This document shows positions 25,696-34,019 of a stretch of 35,239 nucleotides of DNA, piece by piece. The notes beneath the pieces were generated by a model. That model was not told the origin of the DNA and did not search any database. It was given only the letters and a program-made list of their open reading frames with translations. A program made the translations under genes and the position numbers. The stretch is from an uncultured Chlorobiaceae bacterium. GTDB lineage: Bacteria > Bacteroidota > Chlorobiia > Chlorobiales > Chlorobiaceae. Where the stretch lies: the NCBI GenBank assembly GCA_903869365.1, contig CAIPYV010000057.1, positions 1-35,239 of the forward strand, given 5' to 3'. Each line of letters opens with the position of its first letter. Positions within the stretch are counted from its first letter, which is position 1.

Positions 25696-26688
25696 TTAAT
25701 CGGAACTGCCGAATTTTCCGGCTTGTGCGTCAGTGAGATTCAACGTTTCGCGGACGGCGAATGAACTCTCTCTGGATGATGATGTTGAAAGCATTTCACC
25801 AAGCAGGCCGGTCGAAAAAAGCTGGACTCCGAGAATAAGCAGCAGAATTCCGAGAAAAAGAATGGGTCGGTTACTGACTGGTTTGTGGAGCAGAATTTTA
25901 TCGAGTGTGACGTAGAGACTGATGGTAAATCCCAGGATAAAACTGATAAGACCGGCCATACCGAAAAAATGCATGGGACGACGGAGATATCGTGTAATGA
26001 ACAGTACCGAGAGAAAATCAAACAACCCTGAAAAAAATCTTGACGAATCGTATTTGGTGCTACCGAATTGTCGTGCCTGGTGTTTGACAGGGAGTTCGGC
26101 AATTTTAAATCCCATCCACTCCGCGAGCACAGGAATATAGCGATGCATATCTCCTCGCAGTTCAAGTCGTCTGGTCACCTCTCTGCGGTAGAGCTTCAAA
26201 CCGCAGTTGAAATCGTGAATGGTAATGCCGGTAAAGAGTCGTGTTACCAGATTGAAAAGTTTTGACGGCAGTGTTTTGGATATCGGATCCTTGCGTTGCT
26301 GCTTCCACCCGCTCACCAGATCATAGCCTTCCTGTATCTTTTGCATCATCTCCTTGATTGCAAAGGGATCATCCTGCAAATCAGCATCAAGAGTGCATAC
26401 GTAGTCGCCGGTTGCAGCCATGAATCCTGCCGAAAGCGCGGCTGTTTTTCCAAAGTTCCGCTGAAACGAGATCAGGCGAAGCTCCGGTCTTGCAGGGATC
26501 AGGTTTCTGATGACCGAGGCCGAGTGGTCGGTTGAGCCGTCATCAACCATAATGATTTCAAAACCGAACGCTCCCTTGAAGAGGTGGTGAAGCTCTTTTT
26601 CCTGCATGGCCAGATAGAGCTGCTCAAGCAGATCAGGCAGTGATTCCTGTTCATTGAAGAGCGGGACGACGATGGAAAGTGAGGTCAA
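25696..26688 (-). CDS. Membrane-anchored family 2 glycosyltransferase (DPM/ArnC/GtrB-like)
   Basis: This enzyme probably transfers a sugar from a nucleotide donor to a polyprenyl phosphate. The GT-A core runs from [14 protein letters not shown] through [13 protein letters not shown] and [11 protein letters not shown] (the DxD-type metal site). [17 protein letters not shown] block follows, then two membrane helices ([20 protein letters not shown], and [20 protein letters not shown]). The frame is open to 26745, but those 19 residues come from a simple tract repeating GTAGAAA. I prefer a TTG start at 26688, giving 330 aa and a normal N-terminus. Confidence 0.85.
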   Translation of the reverse strand: MTSLSIVVPLFNEQESLPDLLEQLYLAMQEKELHHLFKGAFGFEIIMVDDGSTDHSASVIRNLIPARPELRLISFQRNFGKTAALSAGFMAATGDYVCTLDADLQDDPFAIKEMMQKIQEGYDLVSGWKQQRKDPISKTLPSKLFNLVTRLFTGITIHDFNCGLKLYRREVTRRLELRGDMHRYIPVLAEWMGFKIAELPVKHQARQFGSTKYDSSRFFSGLFDFLSVLFITRYLRRPMHFFGMAGLISFILGFTISLYVTLDKILLHKPVSNRPILFLGILLLILGVQLFSTGLLGEMLSTSSSRESSFAVRETLNLTDAQAGKFGSSD

Positions 26689-26756
26689 CTGTACAATAGA
26701 TAAAAGGTAAAAGTAGAAAGTAGAAAGTAAAGAGGGCAAAGCCAAACGCCCTCGTT

Positions 26757-27428
26757 TTAGACACCTCTCATCTCGGGTGGCCAGATGTATTTGTGAAGCT
26801 GCAGCTGCATTCTGACCTTAAGCTGGTCGCTGAGAATCCACCCTGCAAGTTCTTTCGGCTCCAGCTTTCCGAACATGACGCCCATCATGATGGTAAAAGA
26901 GTTGGTCAGCCGGTGCTCAAGCAGCAGCGATTTTGCCCACTCATAGTCACTTCTGCTTCCAAGCACCATTTTAAATTCGAATTTTTGCCGGTATGCAGGT
27001 GCTGCTTCAAGAGCGAGCCGAATGTTTTCAGGATCGTTTTGATCGCAGACACCCGATGATGGCGCTTTGATGTCGATGATTTTATGGACACGATGGTCAA
27101 CTTTTTCAATAGAAAGAAATCCCCCTGTTTCAAGCAGCACGTTATGACCAAGGTCAGCGAGCTGCTCCATGAGTGAATAAACACCAGACTGCAGGAGCGG
27201 CTCTCCACCGGTGACCTCAATCAATGGAGCCTGAAAAGAGAGTGCCTGTTGTATGATAACATCGGTATCAAGGAGCATTGTCCCGCTTTCAGCGTAGGCG
27301 GTATCGCAGCCTATGCATCCATGGCCGCATCCTGCAAGACGGATAAAGGCGCAGGGCCAACCGGCAAAAGAGGACTCTCCCTGGATCGAGTGAAAGATCT
27401 CGCTGATGTTGAGTAGTCCCGCGCTCAT
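26757..27428 (-). CDS. queE: 7-carboxy-7-deazaguanine synthase
   Basis: QueE is a radical SAM enzyme making the deazaguanine core of queuosine and preQ0. The 223 aa protein carries SIQGESSFAGWPCAFIRLAG followed by the iron-sulfur ligands C34, C38 and C41 (CGHGCIGC, CxxxCxxC). EVTGGEPLLQ (SAM binding), LLETGG and DIKAPSSG follow, all typical of QueE. The ATG overlaps the purN stop as ATGA, so the two are translated together although their pathways differ. Other que genes are not in the window. Confidence 0.92.
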   Translation of the reverse strand: MSAGLLNISEIFHSIQGESSFAGWPCAFIRLAGCGHGCIGCDTAYAESGTMLLDTDVIIQQALSFQAPLIEVTGGEPLLQSGVYSLMEQLADLGHNVLLETGGFLSIEKVDHRVHKIIDIKAPSSGVCDQNDPENIRLALEAAPAYRQKFEFKMVLGSRSDYEWAKSLLLEHRLTNSFTIMMGVMFGKLEPKELAGWILSDQLKVRMQLQLHKYIWPPEMRGV

Positions 27429-28027
27429 GACTGCTGTTCGGCAAGCAGTTTTTCCAGCGAATCAGGGTAGAGGGTATGCTCACAGGCAAGCACTCTGGCA
27501 GCCAATGTTTCCGGTGTATCGTCAGATAAAACAGGGACATGCCGCTGCATCAGAATACCTCCCTGGTCGTACTCCTCATTGACAAGATGAACCGTCGCAC
27601 CGCTCTGTGTTTCACCAGCAGCCAGTACCGCGGTATGAACATGAATGCCGTACATCCCCTCTCCACCGAATTTCGGCAGAAGGGCTGGATGGATATTGAT
27701 GATCTTGTCTCGAAATGCCGCCACAACCGCGTCAGGCACCTTGCGCATATATCCAGCCAGCAGGATCATCTCGATACCATGTTCCCTGAGGCATCTGAGC
27801 ATGGCATCGGCAAATTCATCAAAGGAAGTGAACTGTTTTTCCGTCAGATGAACGGTCGTAATACCGTTGTTGCGCGCGAACTCCATAGCTCCACACTGTT
27901 CGCGGTTCGAAAGGCAGAGGACAATTTCTGCATTGAGCTGTTTATCCTCTATTGTCCGATGAATCGACTTGAAGTTGCTACCATCGCCGGAGCAGAAGAC
28001 GGCCAAGCGTGATTTGTGGTTCCTCAT
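27425..28027 (-). CDS. purN: Phosphoribosylglycinamide formyltransferase
   Basis: PurN formylates glycinamide ribonucleotide using 10-formyl-tetrahydrofolate, the third step of purine synthesis. The 200 aa protein has the phosphate-binding start FCSGDGSNFKSI, the folate site LLAGYMRKVP, the catalytic NIHPALLPKFGG and HVHTAVL (Asn and His), and the GATVHLVNEEYDQGGIL block with the catalytic Asp. Full length, first gene of a two-gene unit with queE. Confidence 0.94.
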   Translation of the reverse strand: MRNHKSRLAVFCSGDGSNFKSIHRTIEDKQLNAEIVLCLSNREQCGAMEFARNNGITTVHLTEKQFTSFDEFADAMLRCLREHGIEMILLAGYMRKVPDAVVAAFRDKIINIHPALLPKFGGEGMYGIHVHTAVLAAGETQSGATVHLVNEEYDQGGILMQRHVPVLSDDTPETLAARVLACEHTLYPDSLEKLLAEQQS

Positions 28028-28352
28028 TTGGAGATAATCTTATTCGTCAATTTTATAATAACTTCGTTCCATTTCCAAGTTTTTCTGTTTTTCCGGGCTT
28101 CCTTTGAGGAGCTTCTTTCGATGCTCCCTTTTCCTTTCCCATTCTTCTCATTTTTGTGAAAATATCCGTACCTTTACCGTAAGTTTACTCTTCTGCTCAT
28201 TACTTTTAATGGCCTGTATGAGGCTATTCAGTTTTGGATAGAAACGGCAAAAGAGTTCGGTGACCCAATTCCTGAACCCAAGGGTCGCCGTCTCATCTAC
28301 GCATAAAGTTAATGCCGACAATCTCAATACGTTGTCAATAACGACAAGAAAC
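28028..28352. other. Intergenic region between purN and the hydrolase gene
   Basis: This 325-base region between divergent genes is AT-rich with pyrimidine-rich tracts near purN. A minus-strand open frame (28148-28354) includes the peptide WVTELFCRFYPKLNSLIQAI, which could be a fragment of a lost gene, but it has no confirmed family. Promoters for both neighbours should lie here; none is clear. Confidence 0.4.
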
Positions 28353-29297
28353 ATGGACTACAGAACTCAAGCCAATTGGCGCGAAATTCAGGCCTTTCTT
28401 CCCAAAGAATTTCAGCTTGATCGGGCTCATGAACCCTCAGAAGAGTGGTGGCAATGGAAGGGACATCAGATTCATCTTGACTGTTTTCGTCATCCCAAGG
28501 CCAAGATAAAAGTGATTTTGTTTCACGGAGTCGGCACCAACGGACGGCAAATGTCAACTATTTTGGGCACTCCCCTCTTCAGACGCGGTTTTGAAACCAT
28601 TGCCATCGACATGCCCGAGTATGGCATGACCAAGGTAGCTCCAGGTGTGCTTGTGACCTATGACGATTGGGTTCAGGCGGGCAGTGCCCTTATTGATGCG
28701 GAACTTGAAAAAGATCGCCGTCCCATCGTGCTCTACGGCCTCAGTGCAGGCGGAATGCTGGCCTATCATACGGCGGCACTCAGCAAAAAGGTCAAAGGCA
28801 TTGTTGGCATGACCTTCCTCGACCAGCAGGTGCAGCAGGTTCGCGATGAAACTGCGTTGAATTTTCTCATGAGCCGTATCGGTGTGCCATTGACCCATCT
28901 CGCAGCCAAAACGCCACTGGCAGCTCTTCGGATGCCGATGAGTCTGGCCAGCAAAATGTCGGCGCTGGTCAACAATAAAGCAGCGCTCAAGGCTTGCCTG
29001 AACGACAGGACGTCTGCGGGCAAATGGGTTACCATGAAGTTCCTCAGTTCGCTCACGACCTACAAACCGGTGGTTGAACCCGAAGCTTTTGCTGTATGTC
29101 CGATGTTACTGACCCAACCAGAAAAAGATAGCTGGACACCCTTGCATCTCAGTACGATTTTCCTCAAGCGCGTCAATTGTGTGCCGACAACGGTGGTGAT
29201 GCTTAACAATGCAGGCCACTATCCACTTGAGCAACCAGGGTTGTCACAGATGTGCGATGCCGTGGTTGACTTCGCCAATTCGTGCTGTCTCAAATAA
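28353..29297 (+). CDS. Alpha/beta hydrolase
   Basis: I start this gene at the ATG at 28353 (314 aa). The open frame continues 31 residues upstream without hydrolase character. The fold is seen from VILFHGVGTNGRQM (oxyanion region) through YGLSAGGM, the GxSxG nucleophile elbow with S131. A likely acid is in PEKDSWTPLHLS and the catalytic His in NAGHYPLEQPG near the C-terminus. The substrate cannot be told from the sequence; small ester or lactone hydrolysis is typical of the family. No signal peptide is visible. It stands alone upstream of purH. Confidence 0.85.
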   Translation: MDYRTQANWREIQAFLPKEFQLDRAHEPSEEWWQWKGHQIHLDCFRHPKAKIKVILFHGVGTNGRQMSTILGTPLFRRGFETIAIDMPEYGMTKVAPGVLVTYDDWVQAGSALIDAELEKDRRPIVLYGLSAGGMLAYHTAALSKKVKGIVGMTFLDQQVQQVRDETALNFLMSRIGVPLTHLAAKTPLAALRMPMSLASKMSALVNNKAALKACLNDRTSAGKWVTMKFLSSLTTYKPVVEPEAFAVCPMLLTQPEKDSWTPLHLSTIFLKRVNCVPTTVVMLNNAGHYPLEQPGLSQMCDAVVDFANSCCLK

Positions 29298-29364
29298 TTG
29301 GTTTTTTTTCTTACATTCCGGCGTCAAAAAGCACTGAAATGATCAATAAATAAATTTTCTTCAA

Positions 29365-30942
29365 ATGTCTGATCCTGTCATCAAGCGGGTGTTGGTCTCT
29401 GTATCTGATAAAACCGGTATTGTTGATTTCTGCCGGGAGTTGATTACCATGGGCGTTGAGATTTTTTCAACCGGTGGCACCTTGAAAACATTACAGGATT
29501 CAGCTATCAGCGCATCTTCTATCTCAACAATAACAGGATTCCCCGAAATTATGGATGGACGGGTAAAAACCCTGCATCCGAAAATACACGGCGCTCTTCT
29601 TGCGGTCCGGGAGAATGCTGACCACAGGAGGCAGGCGAAGGAGAACGGGATTGATTTTATTGATCTGGTTGTGGTGAATCTCTATCCCTTCGAAGCAACC
29701 GTGGCAAAACCCGACGTAACCTTCGAGGATGCCATAGAAAATATTGATATTGGCGGTCCCTCTATGCTTCGCAGTGCAGCCAAGAACAACGAGTCGGTAA
29801 CGGTTGTCACCGACAGCGCCGACTACGAGCTTGTTCTGCAGGAGATGAAGGAGAATAATGGAGCAACAAGACGGGCAACTCGTCTCCGGCTTGCACTGAA
29901 AGTTTTTGAACTCACCTCCCGTTATGATCAAGCCATTGCGTCCTACCTGACTGGTGCTCTCCGGGGAACACAGCAGGATGCTGCCGCAGCAATGACGGTA
30001 AAGCTTGAAAGGGAACTCGATATGCGTTACGGTGAAAACCCGCATCAGAGAGCCGGATTATATCGACTTACCGATGACAATGGATCACGCTCCTTTGGCG
30101 ACTTTTTTGAGAAACTGCACGGCAAAGAGCTTTCCTACAACAACATGCTCGATATTGCCGCAGCAACAACCTTGATCGAAGAGTTTCGCGGTGAAGAGCC
30201 GACAGTGGTTATCATCAAGCACACCAACCCGTGTGGAGTCGCGCAGGCCCCGACGCTGGTCGAAGCGTACCGCAGGGCATTTTCAACCGATACCCAGGCT
30301 CCTTTCGGAGGTATTATCGTCTTTAATCGTCCCCTTGATATGGAGACTGCCAAAGCGGTCAATGAGATTTTTACCGAGATTCTTATTGCGCCGGCTTTTG
30401 AGGATGGAGTGCTCGATATGCTGATGAAGAAAAAAGATCGTCGCCTTGTGCAGCAGAACCATGTCTTGCCGAAGGGCGGTTGGGAGTTCAAATCCACACC
30501 GTTCGGGATGCTCGTTCAGGAACGTGACAGCAAAATAGTTGCAAAAGAGGAGTTGACCGTCGTAACAAAACGGCAGCCTACCGATGAGGAAGTGGCTGAT
30601 CTGATGTTTGCCTGGAAAATCTGCAAGCACATCAAGTCAAACACCATCCTCTATGTGAAAAACCGTCAGACCTTCGGTGTCGGAGCCGGTCAGATGTCGC
30701 GTGTTGACTCTTCAAAAATTGCTCGATGGAAAGCCTCTGAAGTCGGTCTTGACCTGCAAGGATCTGTTGTCGCTTCCGACGCATTCTTCCCGTTTGCCGA
30801 TGGTCTGCTCGCCGCAGCTGAGGCTGGAGTTACGGCGGTTATACAACCGGGAGGTTCAATCAGGGATAATGAGGTGATCGAAGCAGCCGATGCCAATAAC
30901 CTTGCCATGGTCTTTACCGGCATGCGGCATTTCAAGCACTGA
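29365..30942 (+). CDS. purH: Bifunctional AICAR formyltransferase / IMP cyclohydrolase
   Basis: PurH catalyses the last two steps of IMP synthesis. The 525 aa protein has the N-terminal cyclohydrolase domain ([18 protein letters not shown], then [10 protein letters not shown] and [15 protein letters not shown]). The C-terminal formyltransferase domain has [23 protein letters not shown], the catalytic [11 protein letters not shown], and [11 protein letters not shown]. The end ([22 protein letters not shown]) is intact. It stands alone on the plus strand after the hydrolase, 67 bases apart. Confidence 0.96.
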   Translation: MSDPVIKRVLVSVSDKTGIVDFCRELITMGVEIFSTGGTLKTLQDSAISASSISTITGFPEIMDGRVKTLHPKIHGALLAVRENADHRRQAKENGIDFIDLVVVNLYPFEATVAKPDVTFEDAIENIDIGGPSMLRSAAKNNESVTVVTDSADYELVLQEMKENNGATRRATRLRLALKVFELTSRYDQAIASYLTGALRGTQQDAAAAMTVKLERELDMRYGENPHQRAGLYRLTDDNGSRSFGDFFEKLHGKELSYNNMLDIAAATTLIEEFRGEEPTVVIIKHTNPCGVAQAPTLVEAYRRAFSTDTQAPFGGIIVFNRPLDMETAKAVNEIFTEILIAPAFEDGVLDMLMKKKDRRLVQQNHVLPKGGWEFKSTPFGMLVQERDSKIVAKEELTVVTKRQPTDEEVADLMFAWKICKHIKSNTILYVKNRQTFGVGAGQMSRVDSSKIARWKASEVGLDLQGSVVASDAFFPFADGLLAAAEAGVTAVIQPGGSIRDNEVIEAADANNLAMVFTGMRHFKH

Positions 30943-30978
30943 TCCAGAAGTGAAATCTGCTCTTCCCAAGAAACGCAG

Positions 30979-31176
30979 CTATTTTTTAACTGGTAGAGGC
31001 CACTTTACCGGTTCACTGCTGCGTTTTGGTGGTTCGACGGCCGCTTTCTTTACCGGAGGGGTGGTCATTTCCTTTTCAATATCACTTGCCAACGTTTTGT
31101 AAAATAAGTGCATACCTTTTTCGTAGGCCCAGTTGAGCATTTTAGCAACTTTTGGTTCTGTCGGTTCAATAGCCAT
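30979..31176 (-). CDS. Small hypothetical protein
   Basis: The minus-strand gene encodes 65 aa from the ATG at 31176 (MAIEPTEPKVAKMLNWAYEK). The frame extends 11 residues further upstream, but those look less protein-like. The first half is helical; the second is rich in Pro and Lys (PPVKKAAVEPPKRSSEPVKW). It points towards purH and converges with it. No known family. The even codon pattern supports a real gene. Confidence 0.5.
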   Translation of the reverse strand: MAIEPTEPKVAKMLNWAYEKGMHLFYKTLASDIEKEMTTPPVKKAAVEPPKRSSEPVKWPLPVKK

Positions 31177-31328
31177 GATTTTTTTATTTAAATTTATCCA
31201 CAATTTCACTTCGACTTCCGCTTTTCAACGCATCTCATTTTCTTATTCACGGTATGAGCGAACCACCTCAAGAGGAAGTATAGGTTAAAAATCACTGATT
31301 ATTTAACATTTTAACAGAGGAGACAAAT

Positions 31329-31907
31329 ATGAGCGCCAGCCAGCCACAATCCATCTTTCAGCTGAAGGTCACTCTTTGCGGTTCAAAGCCTCCGATTTGG
31401 CGGCGCATCCTGGTACCGGACAATATCACGCTCGGGCGTCTCCATGTTGTCCTGCAAGTGGTTATGGGATGGTCAGACTGTCATCTCCATCAATTTTCAG
31501 TCAAAGGTGAGCGCTATAGTCCCAGAGATAAGGATGAAGAGGTCAATTTGTTTGGAAAACCTGTCAAGGATGAAAAAAAGGCAAGGTTATCCAGCCTGTT
31601 CGTGTCGGAACATGATTTCATGATCTACGATTATGATTTTGGAGACAGTTGGGAACACCATATAATTCTCGAAAAATTCCTTCCTTTTGACAGTTCAATA
31701 AAACTGCCGCTTTGTCTCACGGGCAAAGGAGCCTGTCCACCAGAAGATTGCGGAGGTGTATGGGGTTATCATGATTTGCTGGAGATCGTAGCCGACAAGT
31801 CTCATCCAGATTATGTAGATACCATGGATTGGCTGGGCGAAGATTTTTCACCTGAAACATTTGATAAAACCAAGGCAAACGATATACTGTTTAAATACTG
31901 TAAATAA
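31329..31907 (+). CDS. Plasmid pRiA4b ORF-3 family protein
   Basis: This 192 aa protein matches the pRiA4b ORF-3 family, found on plasmids and in mobile regions. Visible hallmarks are PPIWRRILVPDNITLGRLH near the start, VVMGWSDCHLHQF, the central YDYDFGDSWEHHIILEK and the CPPEDCGGVWGYHDLLE block. The function of the family is not established. A good GAGGAG ribosome site lies 6 bases before the ATG. It borders the degraded restriction cassette that follows. Confidence 0.85.
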   Translation: MSASQPQSIFQLKVTLCGSKPPIWRRILVPDNITLGRLHVVLQVVMGWSDCHLHQFSVKGERYSPRDKDEEVNLFGKPVKDEKKARLSSLFVSEHDFMIYDYDFGDSWEHHIILEKFLPFDSSIKLPLCLTGKGACPPEDCGGVWGYHDLLEIVADKSHPDYVDTMDWLGEDFSPETFDKTKANDILFKYCK

Positions 31908-31986
31908 ATGTTTTGCATTACCTTGCGGTTTATTTTTTCTCAAGCACGGTGAACATGGAACAGGTATTTGCCACTATGGCTACATC

Positions 31987-32199
31987 ATGAAAGAAAAAAC
32001 GATGTCTATCTGGTTGAAGAAGTGGGCAAATTTAGTTTCTATTTTCGAGATTCCCCGCGTTCCGCAGCATGGAGAGGCGCAGAAGTCCATGTTTCGCAGA
32101 GAGGTGGTAAGGCAGACAGCAGATGGTAATGTCCTTTTACAGCTTGGATATTACCTGACTGAAGAGGACATTGATAGGCTGAAAACAACATTATTATGA
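31987..32199 (+). CDS. Small protein at the head of a degraded restriction-modification cassette
   Basis: This frame encodes 70 aa (or 65 from the ATG at 32002), including SIWLKKWANLVSIFEIP and ending with GYYLTEEDIDRLKTTLL. I do not recognise a family. Its TGA overlaps the next ATG as ATGA, the same coupling seen between the methyltransferase and the fragment at 33064. This suggests an operon of small genes and a methyltransferase. Confidence 0.45.
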   Translation: MKEKTMSIWLKKWANLVSIFEIPRVPQHGEAQKSMFRREVVRQTADGNVLLQLGYYLTEEDIDRLKTTLL

Positions 32200-32342
32200 C
32201 TCATACCCATATGAGGGAAATGGAAGAGTTGGTTATTTGAAAAGATCTGCCATGGATGCTTAGGTTTCATGAACCAGCGGATGATCTTTCTCTTGAACGG
32301 TTTGTCAAAATTCTTATGGGTCATATTGGTACATTTTCATGA
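32196..32342 (+). pseudogene. Small gene with a premature TGA, related to the fragment at 33064
   Basis: From 32196 to the TGA at 32340 the frame has 48 codons with one internal TGA at codon 15, where the related fragment at 33064 has GGA (Gly). The first part reads MTHTHMREMEELVI-stop-KDLPWM, against MTNTHNREMDELVVGKDLSW at 33064. After that come FHEPADDLSLERFV and KILMGHIGTFS. Its stop overlaps the methyltransferase ATG. I read it as an inactivated copy of an unrecognised gene tied to this restriction cassette. Confidence 0.55.
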
Positions 32343-33067
32343 ACAACAACCACAACACGCTGCACAGGCTTATTAACGGAGATGCCCGCGACCTCTCTTT
32401 CGTTGATGACGAATCTGTGCATCTTGTTTTTCCACTTCATGCTGATATTTGTGTTTCCTGTCGCCATATTGGTTTTGACAATCTGAACCCGATCATCTGG
32501 CATAAAATTGCTAATGCATCATACGAGGTTACAAACGGTTCCAAGTTTCTTGGCAAGCCATACGAGCCGAATGCCATTATCAAAAATGATATGGAGTTTA
32601 TTCTTATGCAGCGAAAGCCGGGAGGATATCGCAAGCCAAGTGAAGAACAACGGGATGCAAGCCGAATCAGCAAAGATGATTTTAACCGTTGGTTTCAGCA
32701 AATCTGGACTATTCCCGGTGCTTCAACAAAACAGCATCCTGCGCCGTTTCCTCTTGAACTTGCATTACGGATTGTGCGGATGTTCTCGTTTGAAGGCGAT
32801 TCTGTGCTGGATCCGTTCTGTGGTTCAGGTACCTCCATGATTGCGGCACTTAAAACTGGGCGCAACAGCATTGGAGTAGAAATTGATCCTGATTATTGCC
32901 TTATGGCGGCACGCTATCTGAAAGCCGAAGCCAGTGATTTTTTTTCTTCAGCAAAGCTCGTTTTTGAAAAAGCTACTGTTCACGATGGTATCAGCATCAA
33001 TGAAGATCAGGGGTTGTACAATGTTCGCCCGGCCAAAAAGAAACTGGAGCAGGGCTTATTCCCATGA
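32339..33067 (+). pseudogene. DNA methyltransferase (beta-class) lacking its catalytic motif
   Basis: The 242-codon frame encodes a site-specific DNA methyltransferase with motif IV missing. The N-terminus LINGDARDLSFVDDESVHLV normally leads into a TSPPY-type catalytic motif and about 60-80 further residues. Here it jumps, near 32428, directly to PLHADICVSCRHIGFDNLNP. The rest is intact: WTIPGAS, PAPFPLELALRIVRMFS and the SAM-binding motif VLDPFCGSGTS followed by GVEIDPDYCLMAARYL. Without SPPY the protein cannot methylate. The deletion is in frame. It starts and ends in ATGA overlaps with related small frames. Confidence 0.75.
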
Positions 33068-33195
33068 CCAATACCCATAACAGGGAGATGGACGAGCTGG
33101 TTGTTGGAAAGGATTTATCGTGGATGGATAGTTACACCGCTGTGCGTGAACCGGGTGTGGCATTCCAATATCGTCAGTTACCGTTTATCTCTTGA
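33064..33195 (+). pseudogene. Truncated gene start downstream of the methyltransferase
   Basis: The ATG overlaps the methyltransferase stop as ATGA. The 43 codons begin MTNTHNREMDELVVGKDLSW, closely matching the broken small gene at 32196, and then differ. The frame ends in a TGA at 33193 inside the 3' end of the opposing Csx15-like gene. It is probably the first part of the cassette's partner gene, cut when the CRISPR-side DNA was joined. Confidence 0.5.
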
Positions 33196-33750
33196 AGAGT
33201 GGCGTACCTGACGAAGGTTCATAATTTCGGCTACTTCAAACTTTTCTCCCGTCACAGCAGAGGATGGTCGTAAGTGAACAACATCCGGAAAATAACCAAG
33301 ACGTCCGTGAATTTCCGCTAATACAACAGACCAGATCGCAGAATATCCCGCCGGAATAGCAACAATGCTTGATGTTTGCCATTGTATGGGTGACAGGTCG
33401 ATTTTCTCAATGGCTTTAATAATATTGGCAATAAAATATTTATCCTCCGCTATAGTGCCTACCTGCACATCTATTACCCGGGTTGCAGGCCATTGCAATA
33501 GCTTCTCTATTGTTTTCAGCTGACCGGGCAAAACTGGATGACCGGAAAAGTTTAATACAATAGGTTGTGCGCTATCAGGGTTTTTTCCCTTCAGAGTGCG
33601 TATCAACTTTTTCCAGAGAGCTTGCAGCAATCGTATCAGCCACGGAATATTTTTTGTCACTAAATATTCTAATAGCTGAATAATAGAAACCACTCCTCCC
33701 GTAATAGCAAAGAATGTTAACAGGTTAAGATGAGTTAATAAATCATTCAT
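33178..33750 (-). CDS. csx15: Csx15-like CRISPR-associated protein with an N-terminal membrane anchor
   Basis: This 190 aa protein sits beside the CRISPR array and is transcribed away from it. From about residue 62 it resembles Csx15: PIVLNFSGHPVLPGQLKTIE, RVIDVQVG, a central PAGYSAIWSVVLAEIHGRLG, YFPDVVHLRP and the closing FEVAEIMNLRQVR. Csx15 proteins are accessories of type III CRISPR systems and have been proposed to act as ring nucleases on cyclic oligoadenylate. Before this core is an extra hydrophobic helix (about 9-31, FFAITGGVVSIIQLLEYLV) and a basic amphipathic stretch (LIRLLQALWKKLIRTLKGKN), suggesting attachment to the membrane with the core in the cytoplasm. The family call is by eye. 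Confidence 0.6.
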   Translation of the reverse strand: MNDLLTHLNLLTFFAITGGVVSIIQLLEYLVTKNIPWLIRLLQALWKKLIRTLKGKNPDSAQPIVLNFSGHPVLPGQLKTIEKLLQWPATRVIDVQVGTIAEDKYFIANIIKAIEKIDLSPIQWQTSSIVAIPAGYSAIWSVVLAEIHGRLGYFPDVVHLRPSSAVTGEKFEVAEIMNLRQVRHSSRDKR

Positions 33751-34019
33751 AGCATGTGATAATAGATGTATTGAAAAAAATTAATAAAAAATCCGCAGTA
33801 ATAAAGCCACAAGACAAATCCTACCTCTAATCCTCCTAATTATTAAATCAAAAAGTAAGTCTGTAGTAACCGCAAGTACTCTGAAATATCAAAATGGGTG
33901 TAATCCCTCTATTAAAGCAACAGGGCAATAATTTGTAAGTGCAATCAGATATGAGGTACAGTGTCATTTTATGAATTTTTGTGTCATTTCGAACAACGTG
34001 AGAAATCTGATATAGCAAA
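33751..34019. other. AT-rich CRISPR flank with degenerate repeat copies
   Basis: No gene is present. The 269 bases between the Csx15-like gene and the first repeat are very AT-rich. An ungapped 35-base segment at 33922-33956 matches the CRISPR repeat at 25 of 35 positions, including AGTGCAAT and AGATA in register. A second partial match (CGCAAGTACTCT, 33871-33882) matches the repeat's first half with one extra base. A 9-base direct repeat (GTGTCATTT) occurs at 33961 and 33981. The region may be the leader, or the decayed distal end of the array. Confidence 0.6.

Noticed and set aside
28148-28354. Minus-strand frame before the hydrolase gene
   Set aside because: It has some protein-like sequence but no family match and lies in a promoter region; too weak to call a gene.
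29524-30045. Minus-strand frame of 173 codons inside purH
   Set aside because: It is antisense to conserved PurH sequence and has no domain character.
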